A DNA stretch of 64,000 nucleotides from Siderastrea radians. Taxonomy: Eukaryota; Cnidaria; Anthozoa; Scleractinia; Rhizangiidae. Each line of letters opens with the position of its first letter. Positions within the stretch are counted from its first letter, which is position 1. The DNA lies in the NCBI GenBank assembly GCA_964017195.1, contig OZ024891.1, forward strand, positions 11,442,458 through 11,506,457, in the 5' to 3' direction. A program made the translations under genes and the position numbers. A model generated the notes under the pieces. The model saw only the letters and a list, made by a program, of their open reading frames with translations. It had not been told where the DNA came from and searched no databases. Positions 12,262 through 22,095 of the stretch are shown one piece after another.

Positions 12262-12568
12262 GTCTTCTCGTTCTTAAGGAACAGGTCTCCCTGCACCGAT
12301 CGAAAGCAGCACTACGACTGGCTTGTTAGCGAGAAGAATAGGATACTTTGCACGAAATGATGTGATAAAAAATTATAAAGAAAGGGGACCTAATAGTTTG
12401 GTTAACAACAAAACAAAGAAGTCGACTTCAAAGCCAACGTGAAATAATCAACGACACATGTACCACATCATTTCGTGAAAAAAATATTCTATTGTTCTCG
12501 CTAACTAGCCAATCACAGAGCCGCTTTGGATCGGTGCAGGCCTGTTCTCCTTTAAGGACAAGATTACA
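12262..12568. mobile_element. Small inverted-repeat element (MITE-like)
   Basis: Two ~95-bp arms face each other. The left arm has AACAGGTCTCCCTGCACCGA, TTGTTAGCGAGAA and CACGAAATGATGTG. The right arm, read on the minus strand, has AACAGGCCTGCACCGATCCA, TAGTTAGCGAGAA and CACGAAATGATGTG. Identity is roughly 80-85 percent by eye, with about 110 bp between. The arms match the dispersed repeat at 8238 and 8845, so this is a multi-copy family. Confidence 0.6.
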
Positions 12569-13029
12569 GCTCGACATATAAATTTTGAGCAACCGTAGAC
12601 AAACATCACGAGAGTGCACCCAAAGAACACCCAAAGAACTGGTATTCTCCTCTGGCTCATGGCTCTTGAGGTGACTCCTAGCATGGCACGTACACTACCT
12701 TCTGATATATATCTCGAGATATGGAGGGAGGTGGGGGAAGGGAAATTCTTCTTGGCATTGTTTAAATTTCCAGTTATTTCCTCCTGTCCGCCCCTATGTA
12801 TATTCAATGAAAGGTCCCTTATCTCTCCACAGAGAAATCTAAGGTAACCGTCCACAAACTGTCACAATTTGAGTACAATAGAAGTCCTCCTCGTGAAACA
12901 AGGGAAATAGGACTGACGTCTGCACGCAGCGCAGGCTAACCGTCCACCGTCCGTTGTCTTTAGGGGTCCCGTCCAAATCCTATTCTTACACATAGCAATA
13001 AAGGATCAGCGTAAAGACAGAAAGGTCAA
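12569..13029. other. Intron sequence with a TAGCCTGC-type element end
   Basis: No gene. The stretch at about 12915-12945 (GACGTCTGCACGCAGCGCAG then GCTAA) resembles the terminus of the foldback element at 13390-13434. Confidence 0.35.
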
Positions 13030-13389
13030 ATTAAATGAAAAGAATATGATGGTTTCAACTCTAAAAGCCAGAAGCTAAATGGCAAAACTGATAATCTGAA
13101 CTTTTAATGCCAACAGCCAAAAGCTGAAAGTTAAATACTGAAAGCCGAATGCCAAAACGCAAATGAAGCATGCTGAAATCAACAACCCGCGTGAATTTCA
13201 AAATGGCGAACGCCAAAAGCCGAAAGCTAAAAGTCACACTCTGGTCACAGAAAGTGAAAAAAGGAAAGCAAAATCACAATTTAAAATTCTGGAAAAATGC
13301 CATAAAGCAACAATAGGAATTAAAGATGGAAAACTGAAAAGCAAAATTCGGATTACAATAAAGACAACGTTAAAAGCAGAAGACGGTAT
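13030..13389. repeat. Degenerate purine-rich tandem repeat, complement of the 3780-4190 block
   Basis: Imperfect units built on AAAGCCGAATGCCAAAACGC and AAGCTGAAAG run through this segment. They are the reverse complement of the motif at 3780-4190. A lysine-rich 90-codon frame across it (13163-13435) is a by-product of composition. Confidence 0.55.
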
Positions 13390-13434
13390 AGCCTGCGTGG
13401 TGGAAGGAAATAGGAGACGTCTGCACGCAGGCTA
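13390..13434. mobile_element. Tiny foldback, TAGCCTGCG...CGCAGGCTA
   Basis: A 45-bp segment starts TAGCCTGCGT and ends ACGCAGGCTA. The same terminal signature (TAGCCTGC) marks the clear 255-bp insertion at 19043, so this is probably a much-deleted member or a solo end pair of that family. Confidence 0.4.
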
Positions 13435-14065
13435 AAGACGGTAATCCTGAAAGAGAGAAAAGCGGAGCGAAAATAGGAAATAAATACGGGAATTCCATTT
13501 GGCCGCAAAAGGACACTTTATTGAAAACGGGTATAGTTTTTGACTATCTTGGTCTGAAATTGGGCCTGTTTTGCCAAGTTGTACAAATCTGAAGGCATAG
13601 GGTTTTGTCAGACATTAAGGATCATGCCTGAATTTGGGGAAATTCGCATTTTAAAAGCTGGTAAGGGTTTAAATAAACCCCCACCAAAGAATGTTAATGT
13701 ACCAAGACAAATATCTTTTCACTGGCTGGCGTATTGCCTTATTCTTAAAAATAAAATGAAGGAATAGGAATTATGCCAAGGTAATTACAGTATGCCTTCA
13801 ATCTAAATATCTGTAAAACTATTTGGCCTGTTTGATAACGCACTTGTAAAGGTTACAATTAGATTGGATTGAATTGGATAACTATCTAAATACAGTAAAT
13901 TCATCACTACAGTACACCAGCAAGCCTTTGTTTGAAATAGTTTTTTCCCTTTCTGTTAACTACCGGTATGTGCAATATGCTTTTTTCGCTTTTGGGAATT
14001 GGTGTGGCGGTAAATATATTCCGTTATTGTGTTTTTGTCGAATGACGATCTGTTTCTGTTTTGAG
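13435..14065. other. Non-coding intron sequence
   Basis: No gene seen; it ends with the polypyrimidine tract and AG acceptor (TTTCTGTTTTGAG) that precedes the next exon. Confidence 0.5.
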
Positions 14066-14210
14066 ATATTTGATGGCAACAGTGATCGGGTCACAGTTGT
14101 GAGTCACAAGCTACAGAATCCCATAATTACACGCTACATTAGAATCAACCCATTACGCTTTCATGGCACTGGTGTTGCGTTGAGGGCCGACTTTTATGGA
14201 TGTAAAACAG
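14066..14210 (+). CDS. F5/8 type C domain, C-terminal-half exon 2
   Basis: The exon is 145 nt (48 codons plus 1 nt). It begins in phase 0 after TTTTGAG and ends at ACAG before GTAAGTAT. It encodes the second half of a discoidin domain: IFDGNSDRVTVVSHKL, the PIITRYIRINPLRFHG strand pair, and the closing ALRADFYGCK with the Cys that pairs with the first-exon Cys. Phase and content fit the exon at 3263-3603. The exit phase (1) fits the entry of the exon at 20574. No stop is present. Confidence 0.9.
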
Positions 14211-15304
14211 GTAAGTATCTCGTGTTCTTACGTCTCACTGTTTTAGAGGTCCTTTTCTCTTTTCCAATGGACTAGTTCTAGAAAAAAAGGGTGGGAATTG
14301 ATGTTAATAGTATCAGGCCACAATCGCCGGTAAGCAAAAACCTCAAAATTAATCAATATGATTGAGCTTCCTCTGGAAAAAAGGAAAAAGGTTTTCGTTC
14401 AGCTATGTCACAATAGAAAATAGAGTTGAAGGGAGCGTCTACTTTAAAGAGTAAAATAAACGTTTCATTGTTCGCCGTCTTTAGATACCCGACAGTCCTT
14501 AATTTCGGGGGCTCACTGTTTAAAGCGTTTATCTGAGACACAACTTAATGGCTGGTTCTGTGACTCCTCCCCAACCCCTCCCCGGGACTTCTCCCAGGAA
14601 CCCCAGACCTGCTTTGGCGCTCTGTGAGCTAGCAGGCCCTTCAGTCGAGTCTATCAGCATTCCAAGATATAGCTCTGTGCCCAGAGTCAACTAACGAGTT
14701 GACTTAAACTTAAAATTCACAAAAAGGCTATTACTTTGATTTTATTCTTGATACGACGAGACAAAAAAGGTAGCAACCTCTATACCCCCTAAGTTGTATC
14801 GCTGATGACCAGCCTGGACGTTGGTCGCAGAGCTTACACCCCGGAGAGCATGACGCTGTGCGGCTTGACGTTGGCCCCCCTCAGCTTTTGTCGGCCACAG
14901 AAGGCTTTATATTGACTAAAGTGCAAAAGTCACAGGTCATTTTTGAAAAAAATAGCTCAGATATATAGACAAGTGTATAGGTAAAGCGCGTTAAGGCCAA
15001 CTTCTGGCTGGTCCAACAAAGCTATTCAACCTTTAGTGAATTCAAAACAAAACTGGCCGACCACAAGTTCTTGAGTGATCTACAATAGTTAGTAGTAAAC
15101 TGCCATTTCGGTCGTTTTGAAAAACAAGGGAAAGTGCAGGATTTAGTTGCTAACTGCGGTAAATGCGATGTTTTAATTCAATAACCGGAAAACCTCAGTG
15201 AACGCTCGAAAACGCTCGTTCCTCGGCTTTCACAGTAACGCAAACTGCTACTTCGGTTCGTTGTGCGTTTTCTGAACCAGAAACCGCTCCCCCCCCTTCC
15301 CCAA
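14211..15304. other. Intron stretch between exon 2 and the inverted Penelope copy
   Basis: It begins with a strong donor GTAAGTAT. Otherwise I see no gene and no recognisable repeat. Confidence 0.45.
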
Positions 15305-15365
15305 TTATATAAAAGAAAAACCAATTGCAAGGCTGATCGGACAGCTAAGAAGGGTAATAATTTTA

Positions 15366-15414
15366 TTGCCCAATATTTCGGTGAGACAAAACTCACCTTC
15401 ATCAGGGGCTGTAA
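15366..15414 (-). ncRNA. Hammerhead ribozyme motif in inverted Penelope copy
   Basis: The minus strand reads GCCC-CTGATGA, a stem-II hairpin (GGTGAG...CTCACC), GAAATATT, then GGGC. It is the same core as the motif at 19960-20008 in the plus-strand copy. Details are given there. Confidence 0.65.
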
Positions 15415-15924
15415 AAGCTAAGTAAAAATCGAATGAAACGGTTACAAAATTTAAAATGATTAAAATGAAAAGATTAAATATGATTGGTTGACAAACATAG
15501 AAAACGGAAACGTGACTAACAGCTTTTTTTAAAAATAGAAATAGATTAAGCTTCATCTCGTCTGTTTATTCCGTGGGGTTCAAGTGTCTTGCCCTTTGAA
15601 ATCAGAAATGCTTCTCTGGCTTTACGAATGCTGTCCCTGTTCGAGTGAATGAGTTCTAGGGGAATGAGTTCTATGTCGTTGATGGAGTGGCCAGGGAGAA
15701 TGAAGTGATCTGAAACGGCGGTGGGTTGATCAATGTGACGATGGGTGATGGCTTTTTCGATTGCGCGTCTGTGTTCCCCAAATCTGTCGCTGAGTTGACG
15801 TTTAGTTTCTCCAATGTATTGTACCTTGCATCTGGAGCACTGGAAGATGAGCAAGAGATGTGATGTAGAATTTGCCTTTTTTCGTTAGTGGAGAAGAAGG
15901 TGTAAAACGTGGTTCCCTCTGTAA

Positions 15925-16602
15925 TGCATCAGTCAATTCCAGCGGTGCCCATCCCCCCCGGGCATTAGTCGGGCATTTGCTCACGTTTTAGTCCCAGGGG
16001 TGATGCATTTGAAATTTTATCACTGCCAGGGGGTCGGGCATTTGCCTACCCCCGGGACGACCCCGGGGCATTTGACAAGGTGAGAAAAACGTTCCGGTGT
16101 AGTCAGTCTGAGGTCGTCCATGATCTTCCATTCCTTTATCGCTGTTCGCTGATTGATTTCATCGTTTGTTGATTAAATACTGTATCAAGTGAAATTAATT
16201 CTACGTACTATATGGATTTTTAAGCTATTCGAGATGACCAGTTTAGTAAAAATATTTTATGTTTTTGGCCGTTTGTTAAATACAGATCATGCATTTTCAG
16301 TTCTTCGAAATTATTTAAGCATTTCTTTTAATATAGCTTATATAATAAAACACCGAAGCGCATTGATAATAATGATGAGTGACACGTTTTTCGTTATGAT
16401 TTATTATTAAGATCTTGAGCAGTGTTTCTTTCTAGATGATCCCGGGGGTGGGGCATTTGCCTTCTATTTTGGTCCCACTCCGGGGCATTTGACGGACTTA
16501 CTTGTCCCCACCCCCGGGAATTTGCCATTTTTAAAAACAAAATGCTAATGCCCGGGGGGGTTGGCCCGGGGGGGATGGGCACCGCTGGAATTGACTGATG
16601 CA
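15925..16602. mobile_element. PIF/Harbinger-type MITE (TAA target duplication) inside the Penelope copy
   Basis: The 678-bp element has perfect terminal inverted repeats of about 38 bp (TGCATCAGTCAATTCCAGCG at each end, then GTGCCCATCC and a C run). It is flanked by TAA on both sides (15922-15924 and 16603-16605). The sister Penelope copy at about 19420-19435 shows the uninterrupted site with a single TAA (CTCTGTAATGAAAGG), so both ends and the 3-bp duplication are certain. A 3-bp TWA-type duplication is typical of PIF/Harbinger elements. The interior has G/C-run repeats (GGGCATTTG) and no transposase. Confidence 0.9.
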
Positions 16603-17251
16603 TAATGAAAGGACATGTTTTGCACTTACTTCTGTTACAGCGGAAAGCTCCAGGTGTTTTGGGGGGTGGTCTGCGGTATGTGGCTCTGACTAGAATGTCA
16701 CGTAGGTTTGCAACGGCGGTATGATACGAGAGGAGGAGAAGGGAATGCTGCTTTGCATCGCTGTGAAGAACGAAGAATGTTTAGGTTGTTGAAAATGATT
16801 TGACGCATGTTAGGAAGGGCTGGATTAAATGTTACTACAAACGGGATTCTGTTATTCTCTTGTTTCGTATATGTTTCGAGGGCTTTGCTGCGTGGAATTT
16901 GACGCACTTTCTCAATTTCTTCTTTAAGAAAACGGTGTTGATATCCTCTCTTGATTAAATGTGTTGTGAGTGCTTTGGAACGTGTGTTAAACTACTGATC
17001 CAAGAATGTAAGATTAAAATAAAAGACTTTCGAAGAGACGAAATCAAGTTTAAAAATAAGCTGAGATCTGCTTGCAATGATTCAACAACCTATACTGCAC
17101 TTACGGATAAACTCTCCAACCACATCTCTACCTCTCTAATCTTACCCGCAAACTGAAAGACAAACGTTTACAAAAGCAAGCGATTCTTACCGCGGAACGC
17201 AGATGTCACGCCAACACGCAAGACCTACAAGACTCACGACCTCCATAAGAC

Positions 17252-17917
17252 ATGCATCCTGACCCAGACAGAAGCATGACCACTTCTAACAACACCTCAG
17301 CCACACGCAACAGACATAGACGTAAACGTAGAAAAACAACTAGGAAACTAGACACCACCACCGTCATAAACCTGTCAAGCGTGCAATTAACTCAAGACGA
17401 AGTCAATTTACTCTCTCGTGGCCTCAAATTTTGTCCTACTCCAACTCATATCAACTGGCCGGAATTCAAAGCAGACATCTCTGATTTCATAAGACGACTC
17501 CGACTGCATGAATATTTTCACGATAACAACAACAATTCATCTCAAGATAGCCACAACCCCTTCCGTGTTAAATCTACCTGGACCCCCCACCCCGGACGTG
17601 ACGCTTCATTAGACGCATTCTCCAACACCATAGAGGGACAATTACTCAACGCTAGACCAACTAGAATACGTGACAACTTGACCAAACGAGAAAGACGAGC
17701 TTTGAAACGTCTCATCCGGCGAGAAGATATCATCATTAAACCCGCAGACAAAGGCTCGGGGACGGTTGTCATGGACATGGATCGGACTGCTACGAAAATG
17801 AATGCCTGCGACAACTCAATGACACAGAATTCTACGAAAAGATCGACAAAGACATTACTCCGCTCACTCACGAATGTGTCAAAAGATACATTTCCGGATT
17901 ACAATTTGACAAAATGA
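17252..17917 (+). pseudogene. Penelope-like RT, N-terminal segment (frameshifted)
   Basis: This open segment holds a very basic stretch (RNRHRRKRRKTTRK), the LSSVQLTQDEVNLLSRGLKF block conserved at the N-terminus of Penelope-type RTs, and IIIKPADKGSGTVVMD, the first RT fingers motif. Shortly after, near 17790, the true frame moves to that of the next segment (ECLRQLNDTEFYEKID), so one or two bases have been lost or gained. A further N-terminal piece (CNDSTTYTALTDKLSNHIST) lies upstream at about 17070-17140 in another frame. Confidence 0.85.
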
Positions 17918-19042
17918 TTGATGACGAGACAGCGAAATACCTCAAAGAAAACTCTCCTAAACCAGGTCGCTTTTACACCATTCCTAAAATACACAAACAG
18001 GGTCATCCTGGTCACCCTATAGTCTCTAGCAATAGCCATCCCACAGAACGTATTTCCCAATTTGCCGATTTTCATCTTCAACCAATAGTTACCAAACTTC
18101 CTTCTTACATAAAAGACACCACCCATTTTCTCAACAAACTCAACAGCATCGGTCAACTACCTGATGGTGTTTTACTCGTTACCCTTGATGTATCTTCACT
18201 CTATACAAACATACCTCATAATGACGGAATCCAAGCCTGCAGCGAATTTCTGGACCAACGACTCAATCCTACTATCCAGACGACCAGACTCTGTGATCTC
18301 ATTCGCATGATACTTACTAATAACACTTTCACTTTTAATGGACAGCATTACAGACAAATTAACGGAACAGCTATGGGGACCAAAATGGCTCCCTCATACG
18401 CCAACCTTTTCATGGGAAAATTTGAAAAACACGCTCTAGCAGCTGCTTCACATTCTCCCCTAATTTGTTGGCGTTACATCGATGACATCTTCCTTCTCTG
18501 GACACATGGCGAAGAAAAATTAAATGATCTTATCACATACTTAAACAACCTACATCCTACAATCAAATTTACCAATTCCTTCTCCTACAACGAAATTCCT
18601 TTCCTTGATGTTAACGTACTGCTCATCAACGGCAGATTAGAAACTGACCTTTTTGTTAAGCCTACAGACAAACATCAGTATCTCCTTAAATCATCCTGCC
18701 ACCCATCTCACACCAAACAATCAATCCCGTTCAGCATGGCCTTACGACTTAGAAGAATTTGTTCAACGGATGAGTTCTTTAACACACGTTCCAACGCACT
18801 CACAACACATTTAATCAAGAGAGGATATCAACACCGTTTTCTTAAAGAAGAAATGGAGAAAGTGCGTCAAATTCCACGCAGCAAAGCCCTCGAAACAAAT
18901 ACGAAACAAGAGAATAACAGAATCCCGTTTGTAGTAACATTTAATCCAGCCCTTCCTATCATACGTCAAATCATTTTCAACAACCTAAACATTCTTCGTT
19001 CTTCACAGCGATGCAAAGCAGCATTCCCTTCTCCTCCTCTCG
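17800..19042 (+). pseudogene. Penelope-like reverse transcriptase core
   Basis: About 400 codons stay open. Visible RT motifs, in order: PGRFYTIPKIHK, GHPIVSSNSHPTERIS, LLVTLDVSSLYTNIPH (first catalytic Asp), INGTAMGTKMAPSYANLFMG, CWRYIDDIFLLW (YIDD active site), HPTIKFTNSFSYNEIPFLDV, and the thumb region with LIKRGYQHRFLKEEMEKV. The natural frame would continue into the GIY-YIG segment, but a 255-bp inserted element at 19043 replaces it with a short foreign tail and a stop at 19096-19098. The YIDD signature is intact, unlike the copy at 6535. Confidence 0.9.
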
Positions 19043-19297
19043 TAGCCTGCAGAGCAGGCGTTTTTTACGAAATGAACGCTTGTTTAACGATCGCTTAGGC
19101 CGCCATTTTGAAAGCAAGTAGAAAACGGACTCCCTTCCCCTCCCCCTCCTCCATTTTAAACCCATCGTCCTCTCCCTTGGAATATTTTTTTGCCTCGCCC
19201 CAACCCTCTGTCAGTTTCATTATTCAAGATGGCGGCATATCGGATTATTCATCGCTCCGCTTCGCTCGCCGGCAAAATACGCCTGCTCTGCAGGCTA
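19043..19297. mobile_element. 255-bp MITE with 9-bp target duplication (Mutator-like)
   Basis: Ends are TAGCCTGCAGAGCAGGCG and its reverse complement. It is flanked by CTCCTCTCG (19034-19042) and CTCCTCTTG (19298-19306), a 9-bp duplication with one mismatch. The inverted Penelope copy near 16722 shows the same site without the insertion. A 9-bp duplication points to a Mutator-like element. The interior contains no transposase. Confidence 0.85.
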
Positions 19298-19827
19298 CTC
19301 CTCTTGTATCATACCGCCGTTGCAACAACCTACGTGACATTCTAGTCAGAGCCACACACCGCAGACCACCCCCCAAAACACCTGGAGCTTTCCGCTGTAA
19401 CAGAAGTAAGTGCAAAACATGTCCTTTCATTACAGAGGGAACCACGTTTTACACCTTCTTCTCCACTAACGAACAAAGGCAAATTCTACATCACATCTCT
19501 TGCTCATCTTCCAATCTCATGTATATGATACAGTGCTCCAGATGCAAGGTACAATACATTGGAGAAACTAAACGTCAACTCAGCGAAAGATTTGGGGAAC
19601 ACAGACGCGCAATAGAAAAAGCCATCACCCATCGTCACATTGATCAACCCACCGCCGTTTCAGATCACTTCATTCTCCTTGGCCACTCCATCAACGACAT
19701 AGAACTCATTCCCCTAGAACTCATTCACTCGAACAGGGACAGCATTCGAAAAGCCAGAGAAGCATTTTTGATTTCAAAGGGCAAGACACTTGAACCCCAT
19801 GGAATAAACAGACGAGATGAAATTTAA
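19298..19827 (+). pseudogene. Penelope-like GIY-YIG endonuclease domain
   Basis: After the insertion the element's frame resumes with SYRRCNNLRDILVRA, then a Cys-rich linker (CNRSKCKTCPFI) that resembles the CX2C finger of Penelope-type endonucleases. The GIY-YIG nuclease follows: LMYMIQCSRCKVQYIGET, RQLSERFGEHRRAI, and a later HFILLGHSINDIELIPLE segment. It ends at RDEI and TAA (19825-19827). The canonical GIY and YIG triplets are relaxed to MYMI and YIG, as in many Penelope elements. The domain itself is uninterrupted. Confidence 0.88.
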
Positions 19828-19959
19828 TCTATTTCTATTTTTAAAAAAAGCTGTTAGTCACGTTTCCGTTTTCTATGTTTGTCAGCCAATCATATTTAAT
19901 CTTTTCATTTTAATCATTTTAAATTTTGTAACCGTTTCATTCGATTTTTACTTAGCTTT

Positions 19960-20008
19960 TACAGCCCCTGATGAAGGTGAGTTTTGTCTCACCGAAATAT
20001 TGGGCAAT
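19960..20008 (+). ncRNA. Type I hammerhead ribozyme motif in Penelope 3' region
   Basis: All conserved core parts are present in order: stem-I strand GCCC (19964-19967), CTGATGA (19968-19974), a perfect stem II (GGTGAG paired with CTCACC around a 6-7-nt loop), GAAATAT (19994-20000), T (20001), then GGGC (20002-20005), which pairs with GCCC. The helix-III sequence ATAT is self-complementary, so it could only form between two molecules. Dimeric type I hammerheads of this kind are known from Penelope-like elements. Predicted cleavage is after base 20001. Confidence 0.7.
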
Positions 20009-20057
20009 AAAATTATTACCCTTCTTAGCTGTCCGATCAGCCTTGCAATTGGTTTTT

Positions 20058-20573
20058 TGTTTTATTCAACATTGCTGATCCTGATCTACACCAAGATCCG
20101 GCTTCACCTCGCTACTGTTTGTCCAAGTGGTCCTTGCATCGAGTTACCTATATAAAAGAACCCCACTGTTAAAACCTTTACTCCAAAATTAAGTTTTTTT
20201 GAGAATCTTTTCCGGCTGTCAGGTATCTAGACACGGCCTCATTTGTTGGATTTCACTATAAGATAGATTAAACATGGCAATGAAGTTTTGAATTTTTCGT
20301 TCGCCTGTTTTCGCTTTACGTTTCTTGCTCCTACCATTTTGGGCATGATGACGTCATACGGTTGTTCTATTGTAAAAGCTATAAGCCGCCCGTAGGCTGT
20401 CACAAAATCCAAAATGGCTGCCTTTGAAAAAAAAATTGAAGATAGTCGAATTCCAGTTTGTGGGAAACTAAACTAGAAATGTTAATTCGAATTTTTTCTT
20501 CCTACAGTTTGAATTACTTTTTTTCCCACGCCCTCATACAGAGGTTTTGTCACTTTCTGTTTATATTTCACAG
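20058..20573. other. Intron sequence before discoidin exon 3
   Basis: No gene. It ends in the acceptor TATTTCACAG. Confidence 0.5.
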
Positions 20574-20899
20574 GATTCCCAATTCCTGAGATTAGCAGCC
20601 TTTGTAGGACACCGCTTGGTATGGAAAGCGGCAGAATCTCAAGTGCTTCTCTGACAGCGTCCTCCCATAGCGGTCCAGACTCCTTTCCTGCAAATGCCAG
20701 GCTTCACTTTAAACAAGGTGCCTGGTCGCCACGAATAGCAGACCACAACCAATGGCTTCAAGTCGACTTCGGGATTAACACGCAAGTTATTGGCATTTCA
20801 ACTCAGGGTCATATACCTTCCTATGTAAAGTCTTACTCACTGAACTACAGCAACGATGGTTTATTTTTCGCAGTATATGAACCAGTACAAGGCAACAAG
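20574..20899 (+). CDS. F5/8 type C domain, second copy, N-terminal-half exon 3
   Basis: This 326-nt exon follows TTTCACAG, enters with 2 nt (phase 1) and leaves in phase 0 before GTAAAGTT. It encodes the start of a second discoidin domain: a Cys in SSLCRTPLGMESGRI, SASLTASSHSG, NARLHFKQGAWSP, the WLQVDFG strand, VIGISTQGH and SLNYSNDG. It is organised exactly like exon 1, and no stop is present. Its partner half-domain at 26373 carries a stop codon. Confidence 0.9.
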
Positions 20900-21484
20900 G
20901 TAAAGTTATTTCAGATCATAACATAGCTTGCGAGTAATTCTTTCTGCTTCTTTCATTTTTGTTCCTTTTGGCTCGATTTGAGCTATTTGTGCAGAAAGCC
21001 GCAGAGATTTCATTCACTGCTAATTTGAAGCTGTTGTCCTATTCGCTGTTAATTAAAAGTAACCCGGTTAACCAATCGTAAATACAGATAGTACGCCTCC
21101 ATGGTTCTATTTGTGTAAAGTACAAAAAAAACACCTGAAAAATAAAAAAGAGCACGAATGGTCGCAACTGGACCATAAAAACGCAATCCATTCTAAAATT
21201 TGAAAATACGCAATGCACACAATATACACAATATTGGTTTACAAAAAATACAAACAGTGGGACATACAGTTTAATTTCTTTCAAGACGGATTTGTCAAAA
21301 TCTATAAAACCTCAAAAGCAGTTTTGTGACCACGATTTCCTTTTTTACGGTAACGAGCCTTCTTTTTTGCTTTTGTTTCTTTTTTCTGTTTTTTTTTTTA
21401 TATAATGTGGTGATAAGGTTTGCCGTTGCAGAGGCGTTTGCAAACGAAACATTTTAAATAAAAAGAAACAAGTAAATTTCTTTC
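20900..21484. other. Intron sequence
   Basis: No gene or strong repeat; AT-rich, with T runs near 21390. Confidence 0.45.
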
Positions 21485-21745
21485 ATCTTTTGTTTAACGA
21501 GGGTGACACTAAACAGTTTTTCCACTGACAAACCTGTGGCCCTCGGATTCCAGATCGAATTGGAATTTGGACATGTTGGCTTTTGAGGAGGGAGGAAAAA
21601 CCGGAGGGCCTGTCAAAAAAAACCCGAGGAGCAAGGGCGAAATCAACAACAAACTCAATCCACATATGACGCTGGAACCGGGAATGGAACCCGGGCCACA
21701 TTGGTGGGAGGCGAGTGCTCTCACCACCGTGCCATCCCCACTCCT
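21485..21745 (-). mobile_element. tRNA-derived SINE
   Basis: On the minus strand the head reads GGGGATGGCACGGTGGTGAG then AGCACTCGCC, a pol III A box, followed by CCGGGTTCCATTCCCGG, a B box with its T-stem. A non-tRNA body follows (TTGAGTTTGTTGTTGATTTC, CGGTTTTTCCTCCCTCCTCA, AAAGCCAACATG) and then a LINE-like tail. This composition matches SINEs that are abundant in cnidarian genomes. A long minus-strand frame through it is not a gene. Confidence 0.75.
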
Positions 21746-22095
21746 GCGATTTTGAGTTGGGCTTTGTTTTTGCGATTCATCCACGTAAGCAGTTAGCTTG
21801 TGACATCTACGGTAGACTCCTGCTATCCCGGATGCGCAAAGGAAACTAAAAATTGTTCGAAATGACGGGAACCCGAGATAGCCAATAGTAAAAAATGTGA
21901 GAAGCATCGACCAATGCAAGGAAAGCGAGTTTCATTTTGAGATCTAGCCGGATCTATTCGAGATACCCGGTACTCATATAATGAATGAAATAGACTTTTT
22001 GAGCCGGCCGTTGCGACGCCAGGTAGAGTGGATATCGTTTTGAGATCTTTTGTGATGCATAATTGTGGTGGTTCATTTTACACTGGTATCTTTGC

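Larger units (their letters stand above)
15305..16990 (-). mobile_element. Partial Penelope-like element, inverted relative to its full partner
   Basis: Read on the minus strand this carries the end of the reverse transcriptase, the zinc-knuckle-like linker, the GIY-YIG nuclease and the 3' end of the same element that lies in full on the plus strand at 16991-20057. It runs from about 16990 (matching the RT segment near 18785) down to about 15305. The GIY-YIG part is at 15546-15854 (QCSRCKVQYIGETKRQ, RFGEHRRAI). About 20 bp are missing near 15845 compared with the partner. It is split by a 678-bp insertion at 15925-16602. Inverted partial copies joined to a full element are a known habit of Penelope elements. 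Confidence 0.85.
16991..20057 (+). mobile_element. Near-complete Penelope-like retroelement (RT + GIY-YIG)
   Basis: The element runs from an N-terminal basic region through a reverse transcriptase to a GIY-YIG endonuclease and a 3' region with a hammerhead motif. Its coding capacity is broken by frameshifts near 17140, 17250 and 17790 and by a 255-bp insertion at 19043. Its 3' end is set at about 20057, where similarity with the inverted copy at 15305 stops. Penelope elements copy themselves by target-primed reverse transcription with their own endonuclease. This copy looks relatively young, since most of each domain stays open, but it is inactive as sequenced. Confidence 0.9.

Noticed and set aside
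13163..13435. 90-codon Lys-rich frame
   Set aside because: It follows a degenerate purine-rich tandem repeat and ends in a foldback element.
21509..21919. 136-codon minus-strand ORF
   Set aside because: It is the translation of a tRNA-derived SINE with its B box and body.
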